Shown: in pieces, positions 1-6,225 of the stretch | Position numbering within the stretch: position 1 is the stretch's first letter | Layout of the letters: each line of letters begins with the position of its first letter | Assembly (NCBI GenBank): GCA_947447815.1 | Contig: CANFLJ010000008.1 | Coordinates: 1-15,592 of the forward strand | From: Chitinophagaceae bacterium | GTDB lineage: Bacteria; Bacteroidota; Bacteroidia; Chitinophagales; Chitinophagaceae | DNA: 15,592 bases | Direction: 5' to 3' | Notes under the pieces: model-generated | The model's input: the letters and a program-made list of their open reading frames with translations, nothing else | Databases searched by the model: none | Told to the model about the DNA's origin: nothing | Program-made: the position numbers and the translations under genes

Positions 1-331
1 CATGATTGAAATGCATTTCTCCAAATAAGTTGAAGCATAATGGTTGAGAAGATAATAAATTGGTCCACATCCTCTTTTCATCTATTAGTTTTTTATAAAT
101 ACCGGCACGATTTAGTTCATACTGTACCAATATTTTTATTTTATCTGTGAGAAAGTTGTCCATTCCTTCCCTTGCGAACTCTTCTGGAAGAAAATTGCCA
201 TACTTTTCAAATGGGAATCCTTTACTTTCTCTCCATTTACTTTGCAATAGTCTTGCATAGGCTGAAAACTCAGTATCCAGATTTTAATCAACACTGTACT
301 TTATTCTTTCATCTTTAATTGGTCGTAACAT
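1..331 (-). pseudogene. PGN_0703-family putative restriction endonuclease, 5' part, with in-frame stop
   Basis: Only the N-terminal part is in the window; the gene continues past base 1. Read from ATG at 331 the frame is MLRPIKDERIKYSVD, a TAA stop (284-286), then NLDTEFSAYARLLQSKWRE and onward, open to the left edge. The segment ending NLLSSQPLCFNLFGE is a hallmark I associate with the PGN_0703 family of putative restriction endonucleases (PD-(D/E)XK superfamily); the catalytic domain would lie beyond the window. Homology-like sequence on both sides of the stop in one frame suggests a nonsense mutation (AAA to TAA would be enough) and not a false start. The first internal ATG lies about 35 codons after the stop, inside the conserved region, so reinitiation would lose conserved sequence. 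A sequencing error or a non-ATG start just after the stop remains possible. Family call fairly confident; inactivation is inference. Confidence 0.68.
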
Positions 332-364
332 AAATATTATTTTTATTGTATATGATATCTATAT

Positions 365-397
365 AAAACGTAATAGGTAGCAAAAAGGTAACACAAA
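365..397 (-). promoter_or_regulatory. Candidate promoter of the PGN_0703-like gene
   Basis: On the minus strand a TTTG box (394-397) is followed after 21 bases by TACGTTTT (365-372), one mismatch from the Bacteroidota -7 consensus TAnnTTTG. Transcription would begin about 25 bases before the ATG at 331. No comparably good box is seen for the divergent gene at 455, so how that gene is transcribed is unclear. Confidence 0.35.
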
Positions 398-454
398 ATG
401 GAATATTTATTTTTTAAAAGTGTAAATAATTGCCACCTTTAACCCAAAAAAGTT

Positions 455-1144
455 ATGAATTCTTCTACTTTAAATACTGAATACTTCAAATTGGTTTCAA
501 CTTTAAATAAGGATTTTGAGGAAATACTCATTGAAAATGAGGTGCATTTTAGAGCTAGTTTAAACTCATTTTCTTTAATTTCATTGAGTAAGAAAAGACC
601 TGAACTTGGTATAAAATGTAATTACAAATCTTATAATCTGACCAATGACCTTAAAAGTTTAATATTAGCTGACATCAAAAAAATAAATGATAAGAAAAAT
701 GGAAGATTAACCCCAGAGAAAGAACTACAGTCCTGGATAATTAAGTATGCATTAAACAATAAAGGAAGACTACCCTTTAATGAAGAAATTCATTTCATTA
801 CTTCAGAACTAGCAATAATGAATAAGGAGGGGAAAAAGATTGTAAATGATATACTTGGGTATAATAAAAAGACAAATCAATTATGTATAATTGAACTTAA
901 GTCCGATAGATTGTTAACCCGATTAATAGAACAAGTAGATAATTTTGAGCAGATAATTTTAGAGAATACTACATTCTTTAATGAGCTGCTATTTTTAAAC
1001 GACATTAAATTTAGCAATAGCTTCTCTATTATTAAAATTGTAGTATGGCCATATAACAAGACATCTCCTAAGAAAGAACTAAAGAAAGTTGGGATAGTTG
1101 AATACACATACGAACCGTATTACACTTTCAAGCAACATTCATAG
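455..1144 (+). CDS. PD-(D/E)XK-like nuclease domain protein, unassigned family
   Basis: A 229-residue soluble protein with no signal peptide or membrane segment. I do not recognise the family. Residues 129-152 hold an aspartate in VNDILGY (D132), a short turn, then a hydrophobic strand ending in ELK (E147, K149). This is the spacing of the D...ExK active site of PD-(D/E)XK nucleases. It is followed by a helix with EQVDNFEQ (159-166), reminiscent of the Q/Y helix after this motif in many such enzymes. An upstream acidic helix (about 86-100) could supply the first conserved glutamate. The gene is divergent from the PGN_0703-like gene and convergent with hipA, with 17 bases between stops. A role in restriction or defence is inferred from the fold signal and neighbours only. 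ATG 455 is the first start in the frame; no clear ribosome-binding site, as is usual in this phylum. Confidence 0.6.
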   Translation: MNSSTLNTEYFKLVSTLNKDFEEILIENEVHFRASLNSFSLISLSKKRPELGIKCNYKSYNLTNDLKSLILADIKKINDKKNGRLTPEKELQSWIIKYALNNKGRLPFNEEIHFITSELAIMNKEGKKIVNDILGYNKKTNQLCIIELKSDRLLTRLIEQVDNFEQIILENTTFFNELLFLNDIKFSNSFSIIKIVVWPYNKTSPKKELKKVGIVEYTYEPYYTFKQHS

Positions 1145-1161
1145 TTTAATTCTATTTATCT

Positions 1162-2466
1162 CTAGCTAAAATTTAATAGAGTTTTGCCTATTGTGTCGCG
1201 GAGTTTTGGGGCTACTTTTACTTCTTCTGCAAATTTGTTCCAATGCTTTACGGTGGTATTTATTTCTTCTATGATTGTGGCTGATTTTTTACACTTAATT
1301 GTTTCTCCAATTATTAAGAGATCTTCTTTTGTGAAATCTTTTCTTTTATTGTTGATGCTTAGTGCATGCTGGCTTACCCATTCGCTTCCTGGGCGATAGG
1401 CATGACAAACATCATAGGCTGGTGCCAATTCCCAGCTCTCTCCTTTTTTGAGCCGGAATGCAAAGTTTTTAGTGTGGTCATCACAGTTTCTTGCTATGAC
1501 ATTGAATACCATTCTTCTGAACATCTGTTCTGTGTCTTTATAGGACAATTTCAATTCTCTCATGGCTTGAAATAACTGTTCGTAACTGAAGCTGTGTACT
1601 AAATTAAAATCGAAGTGTTTTAAGGCACAGAAAGTTTGCATGTGGTATTTTGTTTCCCCTCCTTCCCTATCAAAACGTTTGGTCATGAAATGGGCTCTAC
1701 CATTTTCTTCTAATAACCTTGATGGCATCATCTGCACTCCTGCAGCAATTGCCATGTTGTAATAGGCCATCTCGACCCTACCATAGCCGGTAGACTTTCC
1801 TAGCTGGATATCGCTTACTCCATCCAGTTTAATTAACCAGTGTTCGAAACCATGTGGGGCTTTTGTCTGGCCGGATTTTACCTCTCCTGTTTTTTCGTTG
1901 TAGGCAATTACTGCCTTTGGACGGGCACCGCCTGCAGAGGTACCTATTTTTAAGATCTCGAGTATTGCTTTTTCTTCTTCCTTCTGCAAGTTTGTTGCAA
2001 AGGCTTCTTTTTTAGATAGCATTTTCTGGGCTATCTCTACGAGGCTATTTATTTCGATTGAAAAGGTGTTTTTACTTTCTTTAATCGTTGCCGGTTCAAA
2101 TTCTAATGCTCCCATTCCTCTGCTACCTATAAAACAAAGCATTTCGACCGGGTTCATGCTGTCCTGTGGTCTACCTTGCTGGGCTAACCACCTATTGATT
2201 AGTTGATTACCATATTTATCAGGCAGTACGTCTGCTAATAAGCCTGGTAATCCTTTGAAGGTATCGTATTCGGTGTCTTTATTTTTTCGGAGTTCGGGAA
2301 ATGAGAATACTTTTTTGGTAGAATTTACTGGCATTTTTAGTGGAGACAAATCCCAGTTGAGTCTTTTGAACTTTGGATCATATTCAAAGCTGGCTATTCC
2401 TGTATTTTCATCCCAGGCTACTGCTCCTACTAACTCGCCCCATATTTTGACTAATGCTGTATTCAT
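1162..2466 (-). CDS. hipA: HipA-family Ser/Thr kinase toxin
   Basis: A 434-residue full-length HipA kinase: the N-terminal HipA subdomain is at about 1-125 and the kinase core at about 150-400. Visible motifs are the Ser/Gly-rich ATP-binding loop GTSAGGARPK (175-184), the nucleotide-contacting lysine in LIKLDG (K213), FMTKRFDR (260-267), the catalytic loop RNCDDHTKNF (326-335; D329 is the probable catalytic base, N334 the metal ligand), and the DFG-like APAYDV (348-353; D352). Known HipA proteins phosphorylate a translation factor such as glutamyl-tRNA synthetase and cause growth arrest or persistence; they are held in check by HipB. The key residues are intact, so activity is expected. It lies 25 bases downstream of the hipB-like gene and would be co-transcribed with it. 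The actual target in this organism is unknown. Confidence 0.95.
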   Translation of the reverse strand: MNTALVKIWGELVGAVAWDENTGIASFEYDPKFKRLNWDLSPLKMPVNSTKKVFSFPELRKNKDTEYDTFKGLPGLLADVLPDKYGNQLINRWLAQQGRPQDSMNPVEMLCFIGSRGMGALEFEPATIKESKNTFSIEINSLVEIAQKMLSKKEAFATNLQKEEEKAILEILKIGTSAGGARPKAVIAYNEKTGEVKSGQTKAPHGFEHWLIKLDGVSDIQLGKSTGYGRVEMAYYNMAIAAGVQMMPSRLLEENGRAHFMTKRFDREGGETKYHMQTFCALKHFDFNLVHSFSYEQLFQAMRELKLSYKDTEQMFRRMVFNVIARNCDDHTKNFAFRLKKGESWELAPAYDVCHAYRPGSEWVSQHALSINNKRKDFTKEDLLIIGETIKCKKSATIIEEINTTVKHWNKFAEEVKVAPKLRDTIGKTLLNFS

Positions 2467-2491
2467 TTTGATTGTTTTGGCTGTACTATTT

Positions 2492-2812
2492 TTAAATCTT
2501 GCTACTGGCTCTTCTACGTTTATTCATTTCCATTTTAGCCAGTGCTAATGGGCTGATAGTTTGCTGGACCACAAAAGCTTCCATGAGCTGCAATTGATCG
2601 AGTACTCTTAATACTTGTATTAATGTTGCTAATGTTACGGTTTCGCCACGCTCTAATAAACTTAAGGTAGAACGGCTTATACCGGCATCTTTTGCCACTA
2701 TGTCCTGTGTTTTGTTTTGTTCTATACGATGGTGCTTAATAAAGGTGCCTATTTGTTCTGCGAGCGCTTTATCGCTCATAGCATTCCATTTTTTGTATGA
2801 TATATCGTTCAT
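2492..2812 (-). CDS. hipB: HipB-like Xre-family antitoxin and repressor
   Basis: A 106-residue protein with a Cro/C1-type helix-turn-helix at about residues 20-78, including KTQDIVAKDAGISRSTLSLLE, where the two recognition helices are clear. A basic tail follows (MNKRRRASSKI). First gene of the hipB-hipA operon. HipB proteins bind and neutralise the HipA kinase and repress their own promoter; four 16-base palindromic sites surround this start, so the same role is likely. The start at 2812 is preferred because a consensus promoter puts the transcription start about 30 bases upstream. Note that the first codons are themselves written in one of the operator copies. An alternative start at Met12 (2779) would leave that copy untranslated. 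Confidence 0.9.
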   Translation of the reverse strand: MNDISYKKWNAMSDKALAEQIGTFIKHHRIEQNKTQDIVAKDAGISRSTLSLLERGETVTLATLIQVLRVLDQLQLMEAFVVQQTISPLALAKMEMNKRRRASSKI

Positions 2813-2942
2813 AAAGCTTCTTTTTGTGTGTTAGTGAATGATAACTCATGCAAAAGTAGTATTTATTTAATTACAAGCAAATAATGTATGATAAATCATT
2901 CACAGATTGATTATAATAGCATTAATGAATGATATATCATTC
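2795..2942. promoter_or_regulatory. Four palindromic operator candidates for HipB
   Basis: Four related 16-base sites: GTATGATATATCGTTC (2795-2810), GAATGATAACTCATGC (2836-2851), GTATGATAAATCATTC (2886-2901) and GAATGATATATCATTC (2927-2942). The last is a perfect palindrome; the others deviate at one to a few positions. Centre-to-centre distances are 41, 50 and 41 bases, near whole helical turns, which would place repressor dimers on one DNA face. The two central sites flank the hipBA promoter and the first overlaps the hipB start codon. Known HipB binds several operators and loops or bends DNA; assignment here is by analogy. Confidence 0.75.
2851..2881 (-). promoter_or_regulatory. hipBA promoter, exact Bacteroidota consensus
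   Basis: On the minus strand TTTG (2878-2881) is followed after 19 bases by TACTTTTG (2851-2858), a full match to the TTTG/TAnnTTTG promoter consensus of Bacteroidota. It lies between two operator-like palindromes, at 2836-2851 (touching the -7 box) and 2886-2901 (just upstream of -33). Confidence 0.75.
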
Positions 2943-2991
2943 AAAATACCTGCCGTAAAATACTTAATTATTTTGCAACAACCATTATTTA

Positions 2992-3969
2992 CTACTCCAT
3001 ATTCCAAACTAATTTTAGGAGTCTTTTATGTACCTTTTTGAGTGTAGAAATTAAATCATCTTCACTTGGAAGCTCTCCTATTACCAGATCTTTAAATGTA
3101 GTACGATAAGTTGTTTTGATTCTATTCCAAGTTTCTTCCGGGTTATTAAAAACAAGTGCCTTTGCTGGATGAATCTTTAGCCATTCATTGTTATTCTTGA
3201 AACTTATTACATCGTCACTACCAACAATATTGAGTAAGGTATCAAATTCATTGCTTTGAAGAAAGACCGCTACTTCCTTATTTAAAAGCATTTGATGTAT
3301 GTCGTAAATATGCCTTATTTTATTTGATAAATCTTCGTAAGGATTTTCAGTTTGAGAGAAGCGGACCAGACTCATTATCTTTTCGCACAAGGTTCTTTCT
3401 TTACTCAACACTTTTACAGCAAATGGTTGCATAGCGTATTGTTCAATCAACGTAAATTGTTTAGTAGCATTCATCATTTCTGCTATATAACAAGTTATTT
3501 CAGACATTATAAACGGTTCTGAACTGCCTAACCAAGTTGCTTCTACAATTATTTCTTCTCTTATCTGACCGAAAGTACCTTGAAAGTTTTGCCTGGTATA
3601 TTGATGAGCCGTTTTACGTATCATTCCTCTTTTATTGGTAACCCCAGCAATTGTTATCTCCGGCATTATTGTACTCACCGCATCTGTGATATCCTTCAGC
3701 TTATTTTTTAATTGATTACCAGATTCTCCCTGATTGTTTAATACTACCATATCTACATCTTCGGAAAATCTTTGTATTAATTTATGGCATTTAGAAAGTG
3801 CTGTACCGCCTTTAAATACTGCTTCTTCGGCTATTGGTGAATGGAAGATAGCATACAGGGCAACTGTTACCCAGTAATCTTTTTCAATATAAATTTCCTG
3901 TATATTAAATCGCTGGGCAGTAGCTATTACTGCATCCTCAAAAAGCTGTTTGTTGGTATGTAGATTCAT
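2992..3969 (-). CDS. AbiEii/AbiGii-type nucleotidyltransferase toxin
   Basis: A 325-residue member of the AbiEii/AbiGii toxin family (DNA polymerase beta-type nucleotidyltransferase fold). Visible motifs: EKDYWV (29-34), FKGGTALSK (52-60) with the GG nucleotide-binding turn, SEDVDM (69-74) giving the metal-binding D71 and D73, ERTLCEKI (191-198) and RHIYDIHQM (219-227) in the positions of the later conserved motifs. Family members act with an AbiEi-type antitoxin in type IV toxin-antitoxin systems and cause growth arrest, often as phage defence; related MenT enzymes add nucleotides to tRNA. The ATG lies one base after the stop of the upstream antitoxin-like gene, so translation is probably coupled. 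Length and motifs look intact. The substrate cannot be told from sequence. Confidence 0.9.
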   Translation of the reverse strand: MNLHTNKQLFEDAVIATAQRFNIQEIYIEKDYWVTVALYAIFHSPIAEEAVFKGGTALSKCHKLIQRFSEDVDMVVLNNQGESGNQLKNKLKDITDAVSTIMPEITIAGVTNKRGMIRKTAHQYTRQNFQGTFGQIREEIIVEATWLGSSEPFIMSEITCYIAEMMNATKQFTLIEQYAMQPFAVKVLSKERTLCEKIMSLVRFSQTENPYEDLSNKIRHIYDIHQMLLNKEVAVFLQSNEFDTLLNIVGSDDVISFKNNNEWLKIHPAKALVFNNPEETWNRIKTTYRTTFKDLVIGELPSEDDLISTLKKVHKRLLKLVWNME

Positions 3970-3970
3970 G

Positions 3971-4696
3971 CTATCTGATATTCCAGTTTTCGATGGTTGA
4001 TAATTGTTCTTTTGTTATCCCGAATACAAAATATGTTAGGGGATTAATGCTCTTTTTTAGTTGTATAAATGTTTCCTCTGGATTTAATTTATTTAATAAA
4101 GCACCTAGTAATGCCCGAACTCTAGGAGGATATTTTATTGCCACTTTGATCAGCTTTTCTTTGTCTTTATCACTGAGCTTTTTAATAGATTGCAATAGGA
4201 TATTTATTGTCTGGGTTTTATTCGTATCTGGAATTATTTTAAAATCCTTCAGCACATCCAACAATTCCATTAATGCATAATTATCGTTTGTAACATCTGC
4301 ATAGCTTTTAACAGAACTTACTTGTATGTTTCCAACCTTGGTTACTATTCGTTTATCTCTGGTTGCTAATTTGATATTTTTAGGCACCTGGGTAGTTAGC
4401 TTCATTCTGTTGTATAATGAAGTTCCTGTAATGTATGCAATTCGTCTGTTGCCATTAAAAAGGAATGGCCTTAGCAATTCCTCTTCTTTTGGTTTAAGAC
4501 TACCGAAAACAGTTTGACGAGGCTTATAAAATACCCCAGTTGAAGCTCTACTTATCAGGCCTTTTTTAATTAATCTTTCTATTGCTTTAGTGGCTGCAGG
4601 ATATTCCTCCTGATTAATAGATAGTTCCTGATACTTAAAAGTGGTACCCTCGGGCATCTTTAGTATTCTTCTTTCTAGTTTTACAGCAACAGTCAT
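3971..4696 (-). CDS. AbiEi-like (DUF6088) antitoxin and transcriptional repressor
   Basis: A 241-residue protein from ATG 4696. The N-terminal half is a winged-helix region: TFKYQELSINQEEYPAATKAIERLIKKGLISR, then the wing strand STGVFYKPRQTVFG. The C-terminal half is of the type seen in DUF6088/AbiEi antitoxins paired with AbiEii toxins. The frame is open 16 codons further upstream (ATG 4744), but the near-consensus promoter lies within that extension, so 4696 is the better start. It would serve as type IV antitoxin and autorepressor; the perfect inverted repeat at 4736-4771 over the -33 region is the likely operator. First gene of a two-gene operon with the toxin one base downstream. Confidence 0.85.
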   Translation of the reverse strand: MTVAVKLERRILKMPEGTTFKYQELSINQEEYPAATKAIERLIKKGLISRASTGVFYKPRQTVFGSLKPKEEELLRPFLFNGNRRIAYITGTSLYNRMKLTTQVPKNIKLATRDKRIVTKVGNIQVSSVKSYADVTNDNYALMELLDVLKDFKIIPDTNKTQTINILLQSIKKLSDKDKEKLIKVAIKYPPRVRALLGALLNKLNPEETFIQLKKSINPLTYFVFGITKEQLSTIENWNIR

Positions 4697-4715
4697 AATA
4701 ATTGTTTTAACGGAA

Positions 4716-4745
4716 CAAAGGTATATAAAAATACTAATTGTCAAG
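4716..4745 (-). promoter_or_regulatory. Promoter of the AbiE-type operon
   Basis: On the minus strand TACCTTTG (4716-4723) is an exact -7 match. CTTG (4742-4745), 18 bases upstream, is a one-mismatch -33 box. The ATG at 4696 is 19 bases beyond the -7 box, so the leader would be short. Confidence 0.6.
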
Positions 4746-4771
4746 TAAACTGTGCAGAATACTTGACAATT
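4736..4771. promoter_or_regulatory. Perfect 12-bp inverted repeat, candidate AbiEi operator
   Basis: AATTGTCAAGTA (4736-4747) and TACTTGACAATT (4760-4771) are exact reverse complements separated by 12 bases. The proximal arm covers the -33 box of the operon promoter. Because the repeat is upstream of the expected transcription start it is not a terminator. AbiEi-type antitoxins are known to bind inverted repeats in their own promoters; that is the inferred role. Confidence 0.7.
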
Positions 4772-4847
4772 TACATATATATTATATTAATTATGTTTAA
4801 ATATAGAGGAAAAGGAATGTCGTTATTTACCAAAGAGATTGAAATAG

Positions 4848-5487
4848 TTATTTAAAAACCCAAAGTAGTGTTGGTCTTTTGGATTTACGCAACATACTGT
4901 CTACTATTTTCATGTTTCCATTAGATAATGTTGGACTGCCACCCTTCCGGAGATCCTTTTGGGAATATCTCGTTTTCTGACATCATTTCCCAGGAGTGAA
5001 GTACAATAAAACGTTTTGAGGCATTGCTATTGGAGGAGTCTAAGCCTATGAGGTTATATTTTACTTTTATGCCCCATTCACTTACTCCCCTATCAGCTAT
5101 TTTGTATTTGCCCAGTGATGAACAGTGGCTACCATCAATATTACTAAAAACTGGATTGTCTCTAGAGGCATCTTTACTCCAACGGTTTCTGTAACAGCCA
5201 TGCCCTACCAGCATGCTATTTGTTATTTTATTTGTTTTGAAATCCCATATAAAAAACCTGTTTAATCCGGAGTGAATATTCATGTCTACTAAGAAACAGA
5301 AATCTTCGTTGAATTTTTTCTTTTTACAATAGGCTTTGGCTTCTTTGGCTTTATCTGTAATTTTAATGGGATTGAAATTGTGCTTAACTGTATCAACGAA
5401 TGTTTGTTTCTGATTGGGTGTACTATCATTTTTACAATTGGAAAGGAATACACACAATAAACAAGTAAACAATATAGTAATCCTCAT
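4848..5487 (-). pseudogene. Murein L,D-transpeptidase (YkuD_2) family lipoprotein, frameshifted at the catalytic motif
   Basis: The first frame gives 188 residues (stop at 4921). It starts with a lipoprotein-type signal ending LSNC (Cys18), followed by the family body: the GHGCYRNRWSKDASRDNPVFSN segment (95-116), HCSSLGKYKI (121-130), then VLHSWE (162-167) with the conserved His164. Family members then read W-G-C-P-x-x-S with the catalytic Cys. Here the frame ends EGWQSNII. One frame over, the DNA continues SPTLSNGNMKIVDSM, then RPTLLWVFK and TAA at 4848-4850, which is the expected family C terminus. Loss of two bases near 4936-4944 restores W-G-S-P-T-L-S, and even then the catalytic Cys is Ser. 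So the enzyme is probably inactive by two independent changes. Last gene of a small operon. Family call confident; a truncated non-enzymatic product is possible. Confidence 0.82.
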
Positions 5488-5522
5488 CTTTAATAGTAGC
5501 CTTGTATATTTAGAATTTGTGC

Positions 5523-5684
5523 TTATTTTTTACCGAATAACAGCTTTAATAGACTAACTCCTATTTTCTTTTCTATGCCAGCCTTAGTGGTTGGAATACC
5601 TGTTTCGCGGGCGAACTTCTGTTTTGCCGAGGTAACACCTAGTGCTCTTTTCCAGGAGAAAGAGAATCCGTATTTGTTGGCCAT
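5523..5684 (-). CDS. Small basic 53-residue protein
   Basis: ATG 5684 to TAA 5523, too short for a standard ORF cutoff. It begins MANKYGFSFSWKRALG, continues SAKQKFARETGIPTTKAG and ends LLKLLFGKK, and is rich in Lys/Arg. Small proteins with a SFSWKRALG...TGIPTT pattern are, as far as I recall, common and uncharacterised in Bacteroidota, often near mobile DNA; no function is known to me. It sits 17 bases after the coiled-coil membrane protein gene and 35 bases before the L,D-transpeptidase-like gene on the same strand, so the three probably form one transcript. The high basic content would suit nucleic acid or membrane surface binding, which is speculation. Confidence 0.7.
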   Translation of the reverse strand: MANKYGFSFSWKRALGVTSAKQKFARETGIPTTKAGIEKKIGVSLLKLLFGKK

Positions 5685-5701
5685 AGTATTTTAGTTACCG
5701 G

Positions 5702-5932
5702 TTAATAATTTACTACAGTTGTATTTTCTCTTTCTTGGTTTATGAGGAATAGACTCTGTTCTGCTATGGTTTTTTCTACCCATAGATCCTCTATTTGTTT
5801 TCTGGATTCTGATTTTACCTTTTGAAGTTGTTTTTCGTAAGATAATTTGGACCAGTATAATGCTATGGCTGCACCTAGAACAAAGGCTGTTGCTAATACA
5901 ATGTATAATTCCATAATGATTGATTGAAGCAT
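5702..5932 (-). CDS. Short membrane-anchored coiled-coil protein
   Basis: 76 residues from ATG 5932, or 70 from the internal ATG at 5914 (MELYIVL). One hydrophobic segment (ELYIVLATAFVLGAAIALYW, about residues 8-27) is followed by a charged helical region (about 28-70) with coiled-coil character (KLSYEKQLQKVKSESRKQI). No recognised family. The arrangement, membrane anchor plus cytoplasmic or periplasmic coiled coil, is that of many small accessory proteins. It is the first gene of a minus-strand operon with the 53-residue protein and the L,D-transpeptidase-like lipoprotein. The -7 box at 5971-5978 fits either start. Confidence 0.6.
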   Translation of the reverse strand: MLQSIIMELYIVLATAFVLGAAIALYWSKLSYEKQLQKVKSESRKQIEDLWVEKTIAEQSLFLINQERENTTVVNY

Positions 5933-5970
5933 AAATGTATCTGTGGAGTAATGGATTTTTATTTGATGTG

Positions 5971-5978
5971 CAAAAGTA
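5971..5978 (-). promoter_or_regulatory. -7 box of the small-protein operon
   Basis: TACTTTTG on the minus strand exactly matches TAnnTTTG. The matching -33 position shows only TGTT, so the promoter may be weak or activated. It lies about 40-60 bases upstream of the two possible starts. Confidence 0.45.
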
Positions 5979-6054
5979 TTTTTAGACTGGTGTAATTAAC
6001 ATGCGAATGTTTCTAAGTTGAGATTGATTTGTTGCTATTGCAATTTACACAAGG

Positions 6055-6081
6055 TTGCAAAGTTTGCAAAGTCTGCAAAGT
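6055..6081. repeat. Three tandem 9-mers (TTGCAAAGT type)
   Basis: TTGCAAAGT, TTGCAAAGT and CTGCAAAGT occur back to back, followed by an A/T-rich stretch (6080-6112). Bases 6056-6081 are identical to the reverse complement of 11023-11048, inside the primase-helicase gene. Iteron-like in form, but no origin function can be shown. The rest of the interval 5979-6146 shows no gene, and no consensus promoter pointing at the RHS gene was found. Confidence 0.75.
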
Positions 6082-6146
6082 TTTTATTACTGAAATGATA
6101 TAATGAATGGCTGTTTTTAGGTTAAATGCACATATTAACTAAAGCA

Positions 6147-6225
6147 GCTGTAAGCTGAAATGTATTACGTCACAGCCACAGGCAGTGACGAGTGACACTC
6201 CGAGATTTAGTAAGCTGTGCCGAGA
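6147..6225. repeat. Left inverted repeat of the RHS module
   Basis: Imperfect reverse complement of 9461-9532. The inner part (6183-6225) matches at 37 of 43 positions without gaps: CAGTGACGAGTGACACTC (6183-6200) and GCTGTGCCGAGA (6214-6225) are identical in both copies with the same 13-base spacing. The outer part (GCTGTAAG at 6147-6154, ATTACG at 6164-6169) aligns only with gaps. The repeat contains the GTG start of the RHS frame. Confidence 0.75.

Noticed and set aside
2255..2548. 97-codon plus-strand frame over the hipA start and hipB end.
   Set aside because: Antisense to two well-supported genes; low-complexity composition and no motif.
2849..2862. TACTTTTGCATG at the hipBA promoter equals the sequence at 15310-15321, as if an attL/attR pair.
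   Set aside because: The copies are in opposite orientation, whereas flanking att sites must be direct, and the shared part is mostly the common promoter -7 consensus.
4697..4744. 16-codon N-terminal extension of the AbiEi-like antitoxin.
   Set aside because: The promoter -7 box (4716-4723) lies within it, so it should not be transcribed as coding sequence.
6055..6081. Short repeats considered as a CRISPR fragment.
   Set aside because: The units are 9 bases in direct contact without spacers and there are no cas genes.
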